Shown: in pieces, positions 11,501 to 23,601 of the stretch
Layout of the letters: every line of letters starts with the position of its first letter
Numbering within the stretch: the first letter of the stretch is position 1
Origin: Hygrophila difformis
Taxonomy: Eukaryota; Streptophyta; Magnoliopsida; Lamiales; Acanthaceae
Length of the DNA stretch: 64,000 bases
Direction of reading: 5' to 3'
Assembly (NCBI GenBank): GCA_030278955.1
Contig: JAOANR010000002.1
Coordinates: 29,889,678-29,953,677 of the forward strand
The notes under the pieces: generated by a model
Told to the model about the DNA's origin: nothing
What the model saw: only the letters and a program-made list of their open reading frames with translations
Databases searched by the model: none
Position numbers and translations under genes: made by a program

Positions 11501-14281
11501 AAGTCTGCTGAGCCTCAGATCAGAATCCAAGAACCTCCGAATCAGCCAATGATCATTCCCCCTGTGCCCAAATTCTATGATGAGCCTCCCAAGCGAAAAG
11601 ACAGAGGCAAGGATCAAGCCATTGAGTTATCCAAGGAAGAACAGCAGCGTAAGGCTCAGAAAGAAGCTGATACAGAAGCAGCAAGGATAGCTCAAGAGGA
11701 AGCTGGGATGGATAGGATTGAGGCACAGAGGAAAGCCGAGTACGAGGCCCGACAAACTGAAAGAGCAAGAAGGGAGAAGGAGGAGGCTGAGATCGAAATG
11801 GCAAAAGAGACGGAGGAGTGGAAGCAGAAAATGGAAGCTGCAAGGGTCGAGAAAAATCGACTTTGGAAAGAACAAATGGCCAAGGCAGCTGAAGAGGAGG
11901 CCAAGAAAGCAGAAGAAGACGCCAGGAAGGCAGAAATGGAGAAGAATATTAGAAAAGCCCGAAAGGAAGAGGAGAACAGAAAAGCTGCTGAAAAATTGCA
12001 GGCTGAGCTGGAGAAGAAGAAGAAGGCTGACACTGAAACACAGGTTGAGGTCGGGGACGATGATTGTCAGATAATCAACGGAACCGACATTATTCCTGTT
12101 AAGGTGAAAGCTGAGCCAGCAGAATGGGCCAGGGAGAATGAGGAACAAGTAAAGAGATCTACTGCTCGCAGAAATGACACAAAGGCGGATGTTGAGAAAG
12201 CAATGGAGGCAATGAGGCCCACAGAGGAGATAGAGGAAATGGTGCACGAGGGCAATGTCAGATTTGAAAAATCAAAGAAAAAGTTCGCCGAACTTGCAAG
12301 TGACTTGAATGACATAACGGCACAAACTCTAGCGGCAACCGTTACTCAACCGCAACCCACAGTGCAAGAAACAGCGAGAACTGAAAGTAGTGGTGGTGAC
12401 AAGCAAACGGACTTGGAAGCCATCGAAAACTACTTTAAGGACAAGTCATTTCACCAAATACTCCAATACGATCTCAACATTCCCATAGAGCAAGGAGACG
12501 ACATGGAAGAACAATTGGGAGACCTTAACATCGGGAAGGAAGTTGAGGCATCACAACAAGAATACCAGCATGTTGCCGATCCCTATCTTTCCGAGGATTT
12601 CTTAAATTCTGTATTTCATGAAGATCCTTGTAATGCACACGAGCAAGGAGCAACTCAAGGAGGTGAAGAAACTGAGTTGAAACAAACTGAGGAAGAGCCA
12701 CAACCGAATACACAGGCTGAATCAGAACAGCACGAGCAAACTGAACAGAGGGAACAGCCAGGGGAGAATTCTGACTCTGATGGAGAACAAGCAGGAACTG
12801 AAGGAACCCAAGAATCGACCGGATCAGTGCGATCGGCTGGTTATTGGGCCAACTCAACTTCAAGGGGCAGACTGGGTGTATCAACTAAGAAGTTCAGAAA
12901 ATTCCGCATCACGGATGACGCTGACATAATGAGGAGGTTCAACGGAAATGAGCAGAATGCGGGACGATACATGGCACTAAGTGGAGTATTTGTCCCTGAT
13001 AAAGGGTTCAGTCCAGAATTGATTGATCATCCAATGCTACTCACATTGAAAGAAAATCACGGATGGACTGAGTTCCTTAAGCATCACGCTGAACCCGGGA
13101 TAGCAGAATTGGTTCGGGAATTCTACTGCAACATCAATGCCACACAAAAGACAAGTTGGGTGCGAGGAGTTGACGTAGACATCTCTGCAGATTACTTGAA
13201 CAACTTCCTTGGTACACCCAACTGGAGGTCAGAAATTCCGACATCTGAACATTTCGAGAAGGGAGCAAGCAGGGCAGCTGACAGGCAATATCACGACAAC
13301 ATCACTAGGTCCCTTACTGCTGAGAGCTACACTGGTGAAATCCCCTTCAAAGCAAAGCACCTGAAGCTGGAATTTCAACCCTCCTATGACTTCTACATGT
13401 CGAAGATTAGGCCAAATCCTCATGCACATGAAACATCTGGTCGAATGTTGAAGGGTTTTGCCAAGATTTGGCATGGACTGAAGATCAACGTGGGGGAGCA
13501 GATTTTCCATGTCATGACTACAAAAGTCACAGGCACCAGAGCTGCTGCTTTATGCTATCCCAACCTCATCAGGAGAATTTGTGAGGCCCAAGGAGTAGAT
13601 CTAACAGATTTTGCAGAGAGCGATCTTATTGATATGAGCCGGCCGATCCCAGTCCCAAAGACAAGGATAACTAGACCAGTTACATACATCATGCCGGAAG
13701 AATCAGACGCTCAATCCAGATACACTCCTAGGACACCAGCAGCCGGACGCAAAGGGCACAAGAAGAAAGGCCGTACTGAAGCGGTACCTTCAACAGAAGA
13801 AGTTGCAGTCACACCAACAGAACCTGCTCCCACTCATCCTGGAACTGATGTTTCCACTCCAAGCTTATCACGAAGACATCCAGTCCGACCCTCTCGCAGA
13901 AGCCCGACTATGTCTCAATATCCAGCTGATTCTCAAACTCTAGAAGCAGTGAGCAGAATGGGAGAGTCAATGATGCAGAGCGTCAGATCTTTGGCAGATG
14001 CCATTGTTTCGACTCACGAGAAACAAATGCAGAAAGAGGAAGAGTTTAGGCTGAGAATGTTTGAGAGAGAAGAGGAGTTCAGAAAGGAAGCGGCCAGGCA
14101 GCATCAAGAAAGGATTGAGTATGAGGAAAAGAATAGAAGAATGTTCGAAGCAGTGTTCGCCAGTCAAGCCAGGATGTTCGACAATCAAGCCGAAATGATG
14201 AAGACCATCCTCAGCAAGTTTCCATCACCTCCAAGAGATGCCACCGGATCCTCCACACAGCCTACGAAGAAGAAGAATTAA
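8537..14281 (+). CDS. large element-encoded protein, spliced, with NLS and plant-transposon domain
   Basis: Proposed join 8537-8574 + 10027-14281, giving 1430 residues. Exon 1 (ATG, Ser-rich) ends at a consensus donor GTAAGT; exon 2 begins after CTCTCCAG, and the join keeps the frame into the long open frame whose first ATG is 10052. Features in spliced numbering: a Trp-rich N-terminal half; an SV40-type nuclear signal PKKKRKL at 488-494; a Glu/Lys/Arg/Ala coiled coil at about 548-683; an acidic Gln/Glu/Thr stretch to ~970; a region at ~977-1218 resembling the Pfam putative plant transposon protein domain (E-L-V-R-E-F-Y, W-V-R-G, L-N-N-F-L-G); a basic linker; a C-terminal coiled coil (~1322-1405). 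I see no signal peptide or membrane span, so an envelope role is unlikely despite the post-pol position. There are no stops in 4.2 kb. Function unknown; nuclear action is inferred from the NLS. Confidence 0.78.
8575..10026 (+). other. probable intron of the large ORF
   Basis: GTAAGT at 8575 and a pyrimidine-rich CTCTCCAG ending at 10026 bound 1452 bp of T-rich, stop-filled sequence. It contains PPT-like motif 2 (9945-9961). Short frames inside it (for example 9095-9403) look like noise. Confidence 0.6.
9945..9961 (+). other. PPT-like motif 2 (internal)
   Basis: CCAAATGTGAGGATGTTGAC, the second internal copy of the motif found at 7491 and at the real PPT. It lies in the proposed intron, about 65 bp before the acceptor. 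Confidence 0.55.
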
Positions 14282-15886
14282 GCTAAGCGATCACATTCAT
14301 GCGAGCTCCATTGTAAACATCATGCATTAGATTACCCATTCATTCCGTATATTTTCAATCCTCACCATGGAAATCTATTGTAACTGATGTACATTTACTG
14401 CTTTCCAAAAGAGAATTTCGTCTTGAGTTCTCTATTATTTTAAAAAATAAAAAAATAAAAAAAAAGATGTGTGGCAGTCCAAGATGAATATGTGACTGTC
14501 ACGCCAAAAATAAGCTGTGACATGCTTGCATGCTCACAGTGTCTTTTTACTGCTTTCAATCAAACAAACCGGCATAAAACGAGCATAAATCTGTCACCTA
14601 AATTCACATGTTGAATTTAGGCTAATGATGAAATTTTCAGACCATTACATTGGGATAAAACAATTAACAATATGCATGACATGAATTCTCGAAGTTTTGA
14701 GCTATAAAAATCCAATGATATGATCACTTGAAAGACTAACAAACATTCATGTTGAGAATTTGATTGAATAAGTTGCAAGAAATTTTTCAAAGGTTAAATT
14801 TGAGAATAAATGTATGACATGATCAAACCGTCCCTTGTGAGATCTGAGCCGAGTCATTTTTACTCAATACTTCTTTGATTGTGTGAATCAATTCAATTAA
14901 AGGGCACTAGAACTTGCAATTGGGACCGATTCAAGACCATGCCATATTCCCGAAATCGAGCAAATGATCGAGGCACTTAGAAAAACCCAAAATTTTGGCT
15001 TTCGTTTGAATTCCAAACCCAAAAACATTTTCCCTTTAGGATCAACCAATCTGAGCCTTTAAGCCTAATTTTTCTTTGAAGCCACTATATTATTCCTAGC
15101 CTTACAAAAAGACCAAGAAAATCAAACCCAAGTGTACATGAGCCATCCCATCAAGGCATTGAAATTTTTGGTCATCACATATGTATCAATCGGTATGCTA
15201 TGAACCGATTCAAAAAAAAAAAAAAAAAAATTTGAGATCTATTCAACAAGAATAAATTGCAAATGACAAAGCAAATTAGACAAAGTCTAATGTCATGCAA
15301 AAGAAAGATAGAAATAATGATGATCATAAATTCTAAAAAATGCCAAGTTATGGTGGAATGGTGTCATGTCACTTTTTAGCCCAATAATCCCCTTTTCTAC
15401 CAAATGTTACAACCGTATGCCCCGTTATAACCTTGAATAAGACCTCGGGATCTTGATTTGAAGAAATGAGCCGGTGGCGAGTTGGTCCAGTTGCAAGCCT
15501 ATGGGAGAATTTAATTGAATTTGATATTGAGCGTTGATGATAAAAGCCAATCTTGAGGGTGAGTGAATTTTCCGATTCTACTATATGTGAGGCTCTGGTT
15601 CTATTAATCAATGATCTTGTCATGCTTGAATTCAAGGATTAAGCCAATGGAATTTTCTAAACACTTATTCAAGAAGAATTAACAAAAATGATTGGTTTGT
15701 GTGTTCACTCAAGTGAGAAGTATCATTCCATTAAACACTGCAACTAAGAGAGTTTAATACTTGTAGTTTTGATTGTCTTATCCCAATATAAAAAGAATGA
15801 AATTTTTGAGGCCACGCAAATGGATTGAATATGCAGAGTCCAAGCTCTTAGGAGCACTGACTCTGACTGCTCAGGGACGATCAGTA
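14282..15886 (+). other. noncoding 3' region of element 1
   Basis: About 1.6 kb between the large ORF and the PPT without a supportable gene. It contains A-rich runs (14441-14465 and 15211-15229). Near the end it has a GCTCAGGGACGA(T)CAGTATTAA sequence that is also found, slightly changed, in front of the 3' LTR of element B (about 30920-30940). That shared pre-PPT block is typical of Athila/Tat elements. Confidence 0.6.
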
Positions 15887-15902
15887 TTAAATGTGAGGAT
15901 GT
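15887..15902 (+). other. polypurine tract of element 1
   Basis: TTAAATGTGAGGATGT lies directly before the LTR start TGATAATGG at 15903, the position of the plus-strand primer. Element B has AAGTGTGAGGATGT before TGATGCACCC at 30955. Confidence 0.7.
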
Positions 15903-16236
15903 TGATAATGGCCAAAATTGTCCATTATTTCCAATCCATTTCCGTGTCTGAGACGGACATTTTGATCGTGATTCCATCTTATTTCAATAAGAAAGCAGTT
16001 GAATTTGACAGATTAATGCGAGTTTGTAAAAACATCGAGCCGGTAATAAAAAGACACAAAACATACAATTTTTAATTGTATTTGTGTTAGAAAAATCCAA
16101 AAACATGAAAAAAGGAAAAAGAGAAGAAAAAGGAATGAAAAGATGGGCAAAAGAATAAAAGAGCCCACAAAAATCCAAAAAGATGGGAAAAAGATTGAAA
16201 ATCCCACAACTGAATTCTGACTAAGTGTTGAAGCAC

Positions 16237-16678
16237 AATTCGAATTGTGCAATTCGAATTAATTCGAATTACTCACACAATTCGAATTGCTGAAGAGAAC
16301 AAAAATTGGTTAAGTGTTGGGAAGGGATGCAGAAGAGCTAATTCGAATTACTATGGCCAATTCGAGTTAATTCGAATTGGCTTGAATAATTCGAATTAGG
16401 CAATGAAGAAAGAAGAAACCCAAAGGCAAGAGGAGGATGCAATTCGAATTGTCTAGTTCGAATTAATTCGAATTAGCACAAACAATTCGAATTGCCATAG
16501 ATGTAAGGAGGCCAAGCAGAAACCCTCATCCAGTTCGAGAAAAGACCAATTCGAATTCTTCACAACAATTCGAATTGACTACTGAAGGCCACAATTCCAG
16601 CTCAAGGAAGAGATCTCACAATTCGAATTAATTCGAATTGGTTGTGATAATTCGAACTTCACTCAACAATTCATCCAA
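16237..16678 (+). repeat. palindromic array in U3 of element 1 LTR, AATTCGAATT core
   Basis: About five units of 80-110 bp built from AATTCGAATT sites: single site, short spacer, fused double site, short spacer, single site (for example 16237-16290 and 16340-16400). Variants such as GTTCGAATT and AATTCGAGTT occur. The array ends about 45 bp upstream of the TATA box. Confidence 0.88.
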
Positions 16679-16724
16679 AGAAAGCTGTGCACCACATTGG
16701 TGGGCCTAAGGTTTCGAAATTTAT

Positions 16725-16733
16725 CTATAAAAG
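16725..16733 (+). promoter_or_regulatory. TATA box of element 1 LTR
   Basis: CTATAAAAG about 820 bp inside the LTR, between the two arrays; probable start of the genomic RNA shortly downstream. Confidence 0.6.
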
Positions 16734-17596
16734 CAGACCTTCCACAACAGAATTAAGAGATCAAGAATTTTTGCCAAAAAGCAGCTTGGGACAAAAAGAA
16801 CAGCAGGAGGTTCCACACCCCTTAAGGGTTAGGTAGGTAGTTAGTTTAGTTTAGTTTATTTTTCTTGCAAGTAGTGTAATCTTTACATGCTTTGATCTTA
16901 GTTTAGTGTAGAAGCAGTTTGTGTAACCCTAGAGTAGCCATTTCCAGAATTTTTACAAGTTTTCTAGTTAGAATAAACCCTACCTTCAAGTTAATGATGG
17001 TTTTGGGTTCTTTATTTTGCTTTCAAAGTGCCAATACAAGAAATTTTCCAGAAATGGTGTTATTCATGTGTTTTGGCACTCATTAATGCTTTCCCTAGAA
17101 ATAAATGCTTAGTATGTTTGTTTGTTTCAACTAGGTTACATTTATTATGTCCTAGTTAACATTCAAACTTAATAAATGCATGTTTGGTGGGTTTTTGGCT
17201 TGATTTAGTGCCTTAGAGCTTCAAATAAGTGCTTTTAGGTTTTAGATGTTTTAGGGTTAGTTAGAATTTATTTCTATGCTTTATTTTTCCTGCCTTGATC
17301 TTATTTCATGCTGCCGTAGATAACTTGAGTATTCTTGGTTTATTCAAGCAGTTTTTAGATAACTAGATGTTTTAGGTTCTTTGATCTTTGATCCTTTGTT
17401 TGTAGAAATAGGGTTTAAATCTTGCCAATACCCACTGGACATGTGGTTGTTTATTTCTTGAAAATTTCACTAGGGTGGCTGTGAATTGACATTGATGTGA
17501 GATGAGGGATTTAGTAAATCTAAAACCATCATTACAGCACAGTGTTCACCTAACCCATACTTGTGAGAACAAAAATTGTTGTTGTTTTAAAATATG

Positions 17597-18063
17597 TAAT
17601 TCGAACTGAGGCAATTCGAATTATCTCGAATTGCCTAAGAAATTCGAATAGCATAGCCAAAAATTTTCTTCATGTGGTTTTCATCCAATTCGAATTCTCT
17701 AATTCGAATTAATTCGAATTGATTCAACAATTCGAATTGGCTGGGAAAACCACATTGTATTGCATATCACCCATTCTTGCCTTAATTTATTTTCCATCTC
17801 TTACCAGTTCGAATTGTGCAATTCGAATTAATTCGAATCGCTGAACAATTCGAACTCACCTTCCTCTTGAAGTATATGCCTTAGTCAATTTTGAGCAAGG
17901 AAAGGACTTCATCAATTCAAGTTGTCCAATTCGAATTAATTCGAATTGCTCAACAATTCGAATTAGGTGATATCTCATTCCTTTGCAAGGATTAATTGGG
18001 TAGGGTCATACTTCATTCTTCATGCATTCTCAATTCGAATTACCCCAATAATTCGAATTGAAC
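17597..18063 (+). repeat. second palindromic array in element 1 LTR, AATTCGAATT core
   Basis: Five units of the same kind as in U3, about 860 bp downstream of the TATA box. Some sites have decayed (AATTCAAGTT near 17918, ATCTCGAATT near 17620). It corresponds in position to 3222-3755 of element 2, where the core is different. Confidence 0.87.
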
Positions 18064-20657
18064 TATCCTTTTATTTTGAAAATTCCAAAAATATTTTTCT
18101 TCCATGATTTGTGTAAGTTGCATGGATGTATTGGGCCTAGGCCCAATTCATCTGATTTCTATCCATTACACATTTCAACCCATTAGTGTCCACTTATTGT
18201 GTGCTTAACACCCACACAATACCAAAAATATTTTCTTATTTTTATGATTTTCTCTTTCATTGTGTGTATGAACGGATAATGAGAAACACATAGATTAATG
18301 TTGGTGAAAGGTCCCTTCACAGGGATATCGACTAACCCGTCTTCTGTGTGTCAATCATTATCTGTTATTTTCCATGATCTGGTTAGTGGTTGGTGGAAGC
18401 TTCGGCGAGCGTTCTCTTCACTAAAAGTTTCGATTAGTCACTCAACCAATTCCTAATCAGATACAGTTTTAATTTTCCTTATCTTAATTTCTCAACCTGA
18501 ATTCAAGCTGCAATAGTATCAACTGATGTCGACCAACATCAGTTGAGAAATATTACAGCAAGAAATATGTGGGTTATTCTTCCACTCACAGACAAAAGAA
18601 AACTAAATGGCGGCGGTCACCGTTGTTTGGAATTCTTTCTGTCTAAAATCATTTCATCTGGGAAAATTGGGGACCGGACAGCAGATGTTTGCAGTCCGGA
18701 AAACCTCAATTATCGCTGGCACTATTTTTAGTCGATTTCTTCTCATCTCAGGCTAATCCACCTTGTGTATCGCATTCTGTCTAACCCCACCATATATTTT
18801 GGGGTATTTTATTTTCCTTTTCATATACTTGTATGCATGATACTATTATGTAGATGTTCCGGTCATATCATTATTTTGAGGATCCTTCCCCTTGGACACA
18901 TAAGTCTTGATTTAAATCAGAGGCTGCATAATAAATTTCCAACAAAAATTCCTTTATAAAATCCGGATCTTAGTAAGGGATAAATTCGACAGTTATGACT
19001 AATTCATCTTCCACTAGGGGATTGATTTTGAGAACTTAGAAGCAGAGTCAGCGATTAGGTCTCATCTAGACTGAAAGGATCTGTGTTTTAATTGAGAGTT
19101 TAGTACCTGTTTAGGGAATGATTTTCAAACATTTATTTGCTTCTCAAAATTGTTGTATGTTGGAAATCTAATATTAGATATCGCATTAAGTCAATATCCA
19201 CTTGGGTGTAGATGAGATGTGATAAATAATACTAGAGGAACAACATATAGGCCTTGGTGAATTTCTAAGGTAGGGTTGAGTATTCCTTCGACTACTATCT
19301 TCTTCTGCCAAAGTCTAGAATTGAGTCTTGAGTGAGTACATCCGGAATAGGTTCATTTATGGATCTGTTTCATTTAGTTTGTATCTCATAACTACCCAGA
19401 TGTTGTAAGCCCTGTGGCTTATTGATATCTCGGGGGTTCTTGATCTGCATCTGGTCACCAAGACCAGGGGCTCTTTTATACTGACAGAAAGAGACGTTTT
19501 TAACGATTCCGAGTGATAGATTTAAATGCTTTTTTACAGCTTTCTTTACTGCTTTCCTTTAAAATGCTTTCATAGAGGTCACTCGGAAGAATTAGGGGTT
19601 GTCCATCTGTTAAAAGGTTTGAGAGTTATGGAATGGTTTGGGGCTTGATTTGAAACTTTGGGTGTGACATGGGGGAATGATAGCAGTACTTGGCAAGTCA
19701 ACTAATGATTTGAGAGGTGTTGCTCATCCACCGTAAATAATTAACATACCTTTGCAAGGCATTGCAAGGGGAGTTAAGAGTTTATGGTATCTTAGAAATT
19801 GCTGTCTTAAGAGCATGTAAATTCTCACCATAAGTACCTGTCTGTTAAAGGGAACATGGTGTAGAAAGCATGAGAGTTAGCTAACTAGAGGATTATCCCA
19901 AGCTAAGATCTGTGTATTAAAATGGAAGTTTAATTGTGTTTCATCTGAATCTTGTCCAATCTTTATTATTTCCTCCCTGTCCCTTCTGTCATATTTAAAT
20001 CTGCTTTCTAGATAGTGTAGCATAATTTTACATTGCTTTCGTAGTATAGATTTAATTGCTTTCTTTTACCATGCTTTGTAGAATAATTTTACTGCTTTCA
20101 TAATCTGGATTTAATTTATGTCAAGTAGTTGTTAGAAACCCTTGCAAAACTTGAAACGAGTAACCGAGTGGAAAATCTTAGTAAACGACGTGGGCCCTGC
20201 TTCCATCGCACATCCTCCAGTGAACGATCCGGTACTTACTATAAATTACTGCAATTTTTGACTCCGTGCGCTTTCGGGAGCACAGTTTCTTGACACGAGT
20301 AAATAAAAGACAACATTTTGGGAAAAATACTCATATAGTGGGAAGATGTTCAAAAGCTTCATGGCAGGTGCTTTCGTGACATGAAATTATGAGAAGTATC
20401 ATGGCGCAGATACCAGGGACTTTCAGGGTGACAGACTGAAGGTCAATCCCGGTTGCACCGTGATACTTGTCAAAAGTTTCATGGCCGAGAGGACCACAGC
20501 GCCGTTTGCGATTAAAACACCCCACATGAGTAATAAAAAGGGAAATCATAACATATCCTTAAACCCCTTTCCTACATCATAACTCTTTTCATTTAAAAAA
20601 TCCAAACCTGATATTTCAGAAAATTACTCGTGTTAGTGAGACTCGTCAAAAGTTTCA

Positions 20658-21935
20658 GCTCCCTTAAGCTTCCATTTTCAACATGCAGTTCTACTGACTC
20701 AGCAATAGAAATTTCCGATTTCTCGAACGTTTCTTCATAGAGATCGTTAAGTTTGCTGATACTTTCATCCTGTTCCCTAACAAAAGAATGTACCATGTTA
20801 GAGGAAACCATATTGACTGAGTTAGTACTAGTACCTGCATCGTTTTCATATCGCTGTCTGAATCCCATGTCCCGATGAACGCCACTCCATAGTCTGGACC
20901 ATGTTCACTGGACTCCTTCTCATCTTCGGAGTCACTGAATGTCACTTGGTACGATTTGCTTGACTCCTTTGGTCGAAGATTGGCACAGTCCTTCTTGATA
21001 TGACCTCTTCCCCCACACTCAAAACAGATGATTTCCTTGCCATCCTCAGTCTTAGAAGGTTTGGATTTGTTTCTGTCGAACGATTTCACGCCTTTCTGAG
21101 TGGGTTTGGAATTTGATGTCCCGGCATCCTTCTTCATAGAAGAGTTGAATCTAGATCTACGGTTCTTAATGATCTGATTTAGTCTTTTGGACAGCATAGC
21201 CAATTCTTCTTCATCACTGTAGTCATCAAGATCTTCCACGGTAGAATCATCCACATCCTTAGTCACGGATTTGAATGCTACTGGTTTGCTTTTGCCCCTA
21301 GGGCAGTGATCCATTTCCCATGATTGTAGGATTCCCATCAGTTCATCGACCTGCAATTTATCAAAGTCTTTGTATAGTTCAAGTGCAGCTACTTTTGCAT
21401 TGAACCTTTCCGGAAGCGTCCCAATGATTTTACCTACAATATCCTGCTGAGGATACACTTTGCCAAGCTGAAGAGCTTGGTTGGTTAGATCACGGATGCG
21501 GCCAATATTTTGGCCAACAGTTTCATTATCATCCATAGTAATCTTATGAAATTGAGCATCAAGTGTAATGATTCTTGATTTCTTTACCGGGGCCATACCC
21601 TCTTAGGTATTGGCTAAAGTGGTCCAGACGTCGTATGCAATTTTGCATCCAGCGATAAGTCTGTATTGATCCTTTGTAAGAGCATTATGAATCGGATTTA
21701 GGACTTTGGAGTTCTTCGATGCAGCAAGTTTCTCGGTTGCAGTCCATTCACTCCTTGGTTTGATGGTTTTGACACCATCTTTTTCATCTACTGGAGGATG
21801 GTATTGATTTTCTACTGCATCCCAAGCTCCTTCATCCAGAGCGATGAGAAATGCCTCCATTTGATCTTTCCAATATGCATAGTTCGATCCATCGAGCAAT
21901 GGGGGTCTGGTCACCGAACCACCTTGGCTATCCAT
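20658..21935 (-). pseudogene. Copia gag with zinc knuckle, broken
   Basis: The N-terminal part begins at M (21935) just behind the primer site: L-L-D-G-S-N-Y-A-Y-W-K, then a W-T-A-T-E-K block, as in plant Copia gag (DUF4219/UBN2 type). An in-frame TAA at 21603-21605 cuts it; the frame resumes at once and holds a CCHC zinc knuckle (C-F-E-C-G-G-R-G-H-I-K-K-D-C, about 21030). A frameshift near 20865 moves the reading into a Glu-rich coiled-coil segment that ends abruptly at 20658 where the element 1 LTR starts. Three lesions (stop, frameshift, insertion) make it a pseudogene. Confidence 0.88.
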
Positions 21936-21969
21936 ACTTTTATGTCTGGATCTCGCTTGCAGAGCGTGT

Positions 21970-21982
21970 GGCTCTGATACCA
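21970..21982 (-). other. primer-binding site of Copia element (tRNA-iMet type)
   Basis: TGGTATCAGAGCC on the minus strand, two bases after the LTR end, is complementary to the 3' end of plant initiator Met-tRNA, as in most plant Copia elements. Confidence 0.88.
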
Positions 21983-21984
21983 AT

Positions 21985-22900
21985 TGTTAGGTCCGTTTGC
22001 GAGGATAGCCAATGCACTGGTCCTGAAAACTAGTCCAAACACCTTTCGTGGACACGTTAAACAGTTTAAAGATATTAAGCAGCGTAAAGTAAATAAACTG
22101 TAAAAATAAAGAACTCAAGGTTTGTTGACCCAGTTCGGCACAAGCCTACATCTGGGGGATACAAATCCAGGAGGTTCACTAATTGTTTCAACTTGATCCT
22201 CGTTCCAAACAATAGTGATTTAACTTGCCCAACTCCAATCACCAAGCGGTTGAATTGTGGGACCAAAACACTCCCTTGTTTTGGTGAAGATCTCCCCGGC
22301 CTTGCTCCAATTCCTTGAAGGCTCCCCCTCCAAGTTACCCTTGGTTGAAAACCTGTTGGCAAGCCTCCTTGTGGAATATTTCGTTTAAGCTCTTGAGTTT
22401 GACGACTCCTCGAAAGCCTTGATTGAATCCGTCGACTTCAATCAAGCTCACAGTAGCACTTTCGATCAATCCACCCGAGGAAGTGTTGATCGTGTATCTT
22501 CCTTCGAAATGATATTTTCTATAACACGGAAGGAATGTGTTTCTTCTTTTTACAATCGTTGCAATCGCACAAGGGAGTAAGTGTATAATCTCAGTCGTGG
22601 GCATTCATCCATTGGCCGTCCTATTTGAAAAGAAACACCACACCTCCATTCTAAGGTAAGATCTTCTTTCCATAATTGCACGGATCCTTAGAATGGATTT
22701 GCCCGGGTTAGGAGATCTTTGTTCCCATACTTCTTGTGCATGATCCGGGCAAGAAAGCAGCTAGTCGTTGGAGAATATACTTGATCAGATTCGCCAGCAT
22801 CTCTTCCCTTAAATAGTTTGTCGACTGCATCGAGGTTGGTCCAGTCAAAGTAGTTCAGACATCGATTGTGAACACATTTGCTCAAAACTGGTTCCCAACA
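21985..22900 (-). repeat. 5' LTR of Copia element
   Basis: On the minus strand it starts TGTTGGGAAC at 22900 and ends CCTAACA at 21985, 916 bp, directly in front of the primer site. Short frames within it (22075-22362 and 22335-22604) are not protein-like. Confidence 0.8.
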
Positions 22901-23596
22901 AGATGATTTCATCGAATCGTCCTACGTTATGGAAATAAATAGATTTTACATTGTTATTTTGAAAAAGAAAAAAGAAAACTATGTTTTCTGGAAATGAAAT
23001 GAAAATAGTTAAAAGTATTTTCCTCATTGGTTAATAAGATGGTAAAGGTAAAACAAGGACAATATCGATTCAAATCTGCCCAATTTTGGTGATGATTTTG
23101 AGAGAAAACCACAAAGGATATGAAGACTAAAATGTGTATTGATATTTTTAGACAACCACAAACACTATACATGCCCCAATTAAAATTATTATTGTACCAT
23201 TATTTGTCCTTTTGCCTATCCAAATACGAAATATGTTGTCACAAAAATAAAAGAAAAAAAAATTGTCACGAGAAAATAAGAACTATTTTGGCCAATGCTT
23301 GTCGTTTCGACCTACCTCAGCCAATCAAACGACATTTTCCCCCCTATTCGGCCAACACACATCCATCAACGCCATTCTTTTTCCTTGCTGCCATACCATG
23401 CACTTCAACTATATATTTCTGGCCGATAAAATCCTCAGATTACTGTTGAGTGGCGGATCCAAAAAAGTTGATGGATGTTATGTTGGAATAGAGGACAGTA
23501 GTGATAACAAGGAAATTAAAAAAAAAAAAAAAAACTCCGGGTGAAGCTAGATTGTAATCGATTATAGTGGTGTCATCATAAAAGTTGAGTGGGTGC
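22901..23596. other. intergenic stretch without recognised gene
   Basis: About 700 bp of AT-rich sequence between the Copia LTR and element B. It holds a 15-base A run (23519-23533). I see no coding region I can support. Confidence 0.5.
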
Positions 23597-23601
23597 ATCA
23601 C

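Larger units (their letters stand above)
5034..20657 (+). mobile_element. Athila-like LTR retrotransposon, element 1 (3' two-thirds)
   Basis: Order: truncated pol (5034-7401), PPT-like motif, internal palindromic array with TATA-like box, spliced large ORF (8537-14281), long noncoding stretch, PPT (15887-15902), 3' LTR (15903-20657). The 5' LTR, gag, protease and first part of RT are missing because element 2 interrupts RT at 5033/5034; they may lie left of the window. The right end abuts the gag of a Copia element at 20658, so element 1 itself probably inserted into that Copia copy (candidate target duplication GCTCC, 20658-20662). Confidence 0.85.
15903..20657 (+). repeat. 4.75-kb 3' LTR of element 1
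   Basis: Starts TGATAATGG after the PPT and ends CGTCAAAAGTTTCA at 20657 against Copia gag. Length 4755 bp, matching the 4714-bp LTR of element 2 in start, end and order of parts: U3 array, TATA, spacer, second array, then a long AT-rich tail with stretches closely matching element 2 in reverse complement. By eye, similarity is patchy: strong near 20170-20300 and weak in the arrays. No gene is supportable; open frames at 15773-16075 and 18543-18959 are chance. Confidence 0.85.
20658..22900 (-). mobile_element. Copia LTR retrotransposon, 5' part (interrupted)
   Basis: On the minus strand: LTR (22900-21985), Met-tRNA-type primer site, gag, then the break at 20658 where element 1 begins. The pol region and 3' LTR are not in the window; if the nested-insertion reading is right they lie to the left of position 1. 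Confidence 0.82.

Noticed and set aside
10052..14281. Envelope-like glycoprotein because of the post-pol position
   Set aside because: No signal peptide, membrane span or Cys-rich ectodomain; it has an NLS and coiled coils instead.
18530..20657. A separate solo LTR starting near 18530 (TGTCGACC...)
   Set aside because: No PPT or target duplication there; the matching part in element 2 also continues without a break into the upstream array region, and start and end fit one 4.7-kb LTR.
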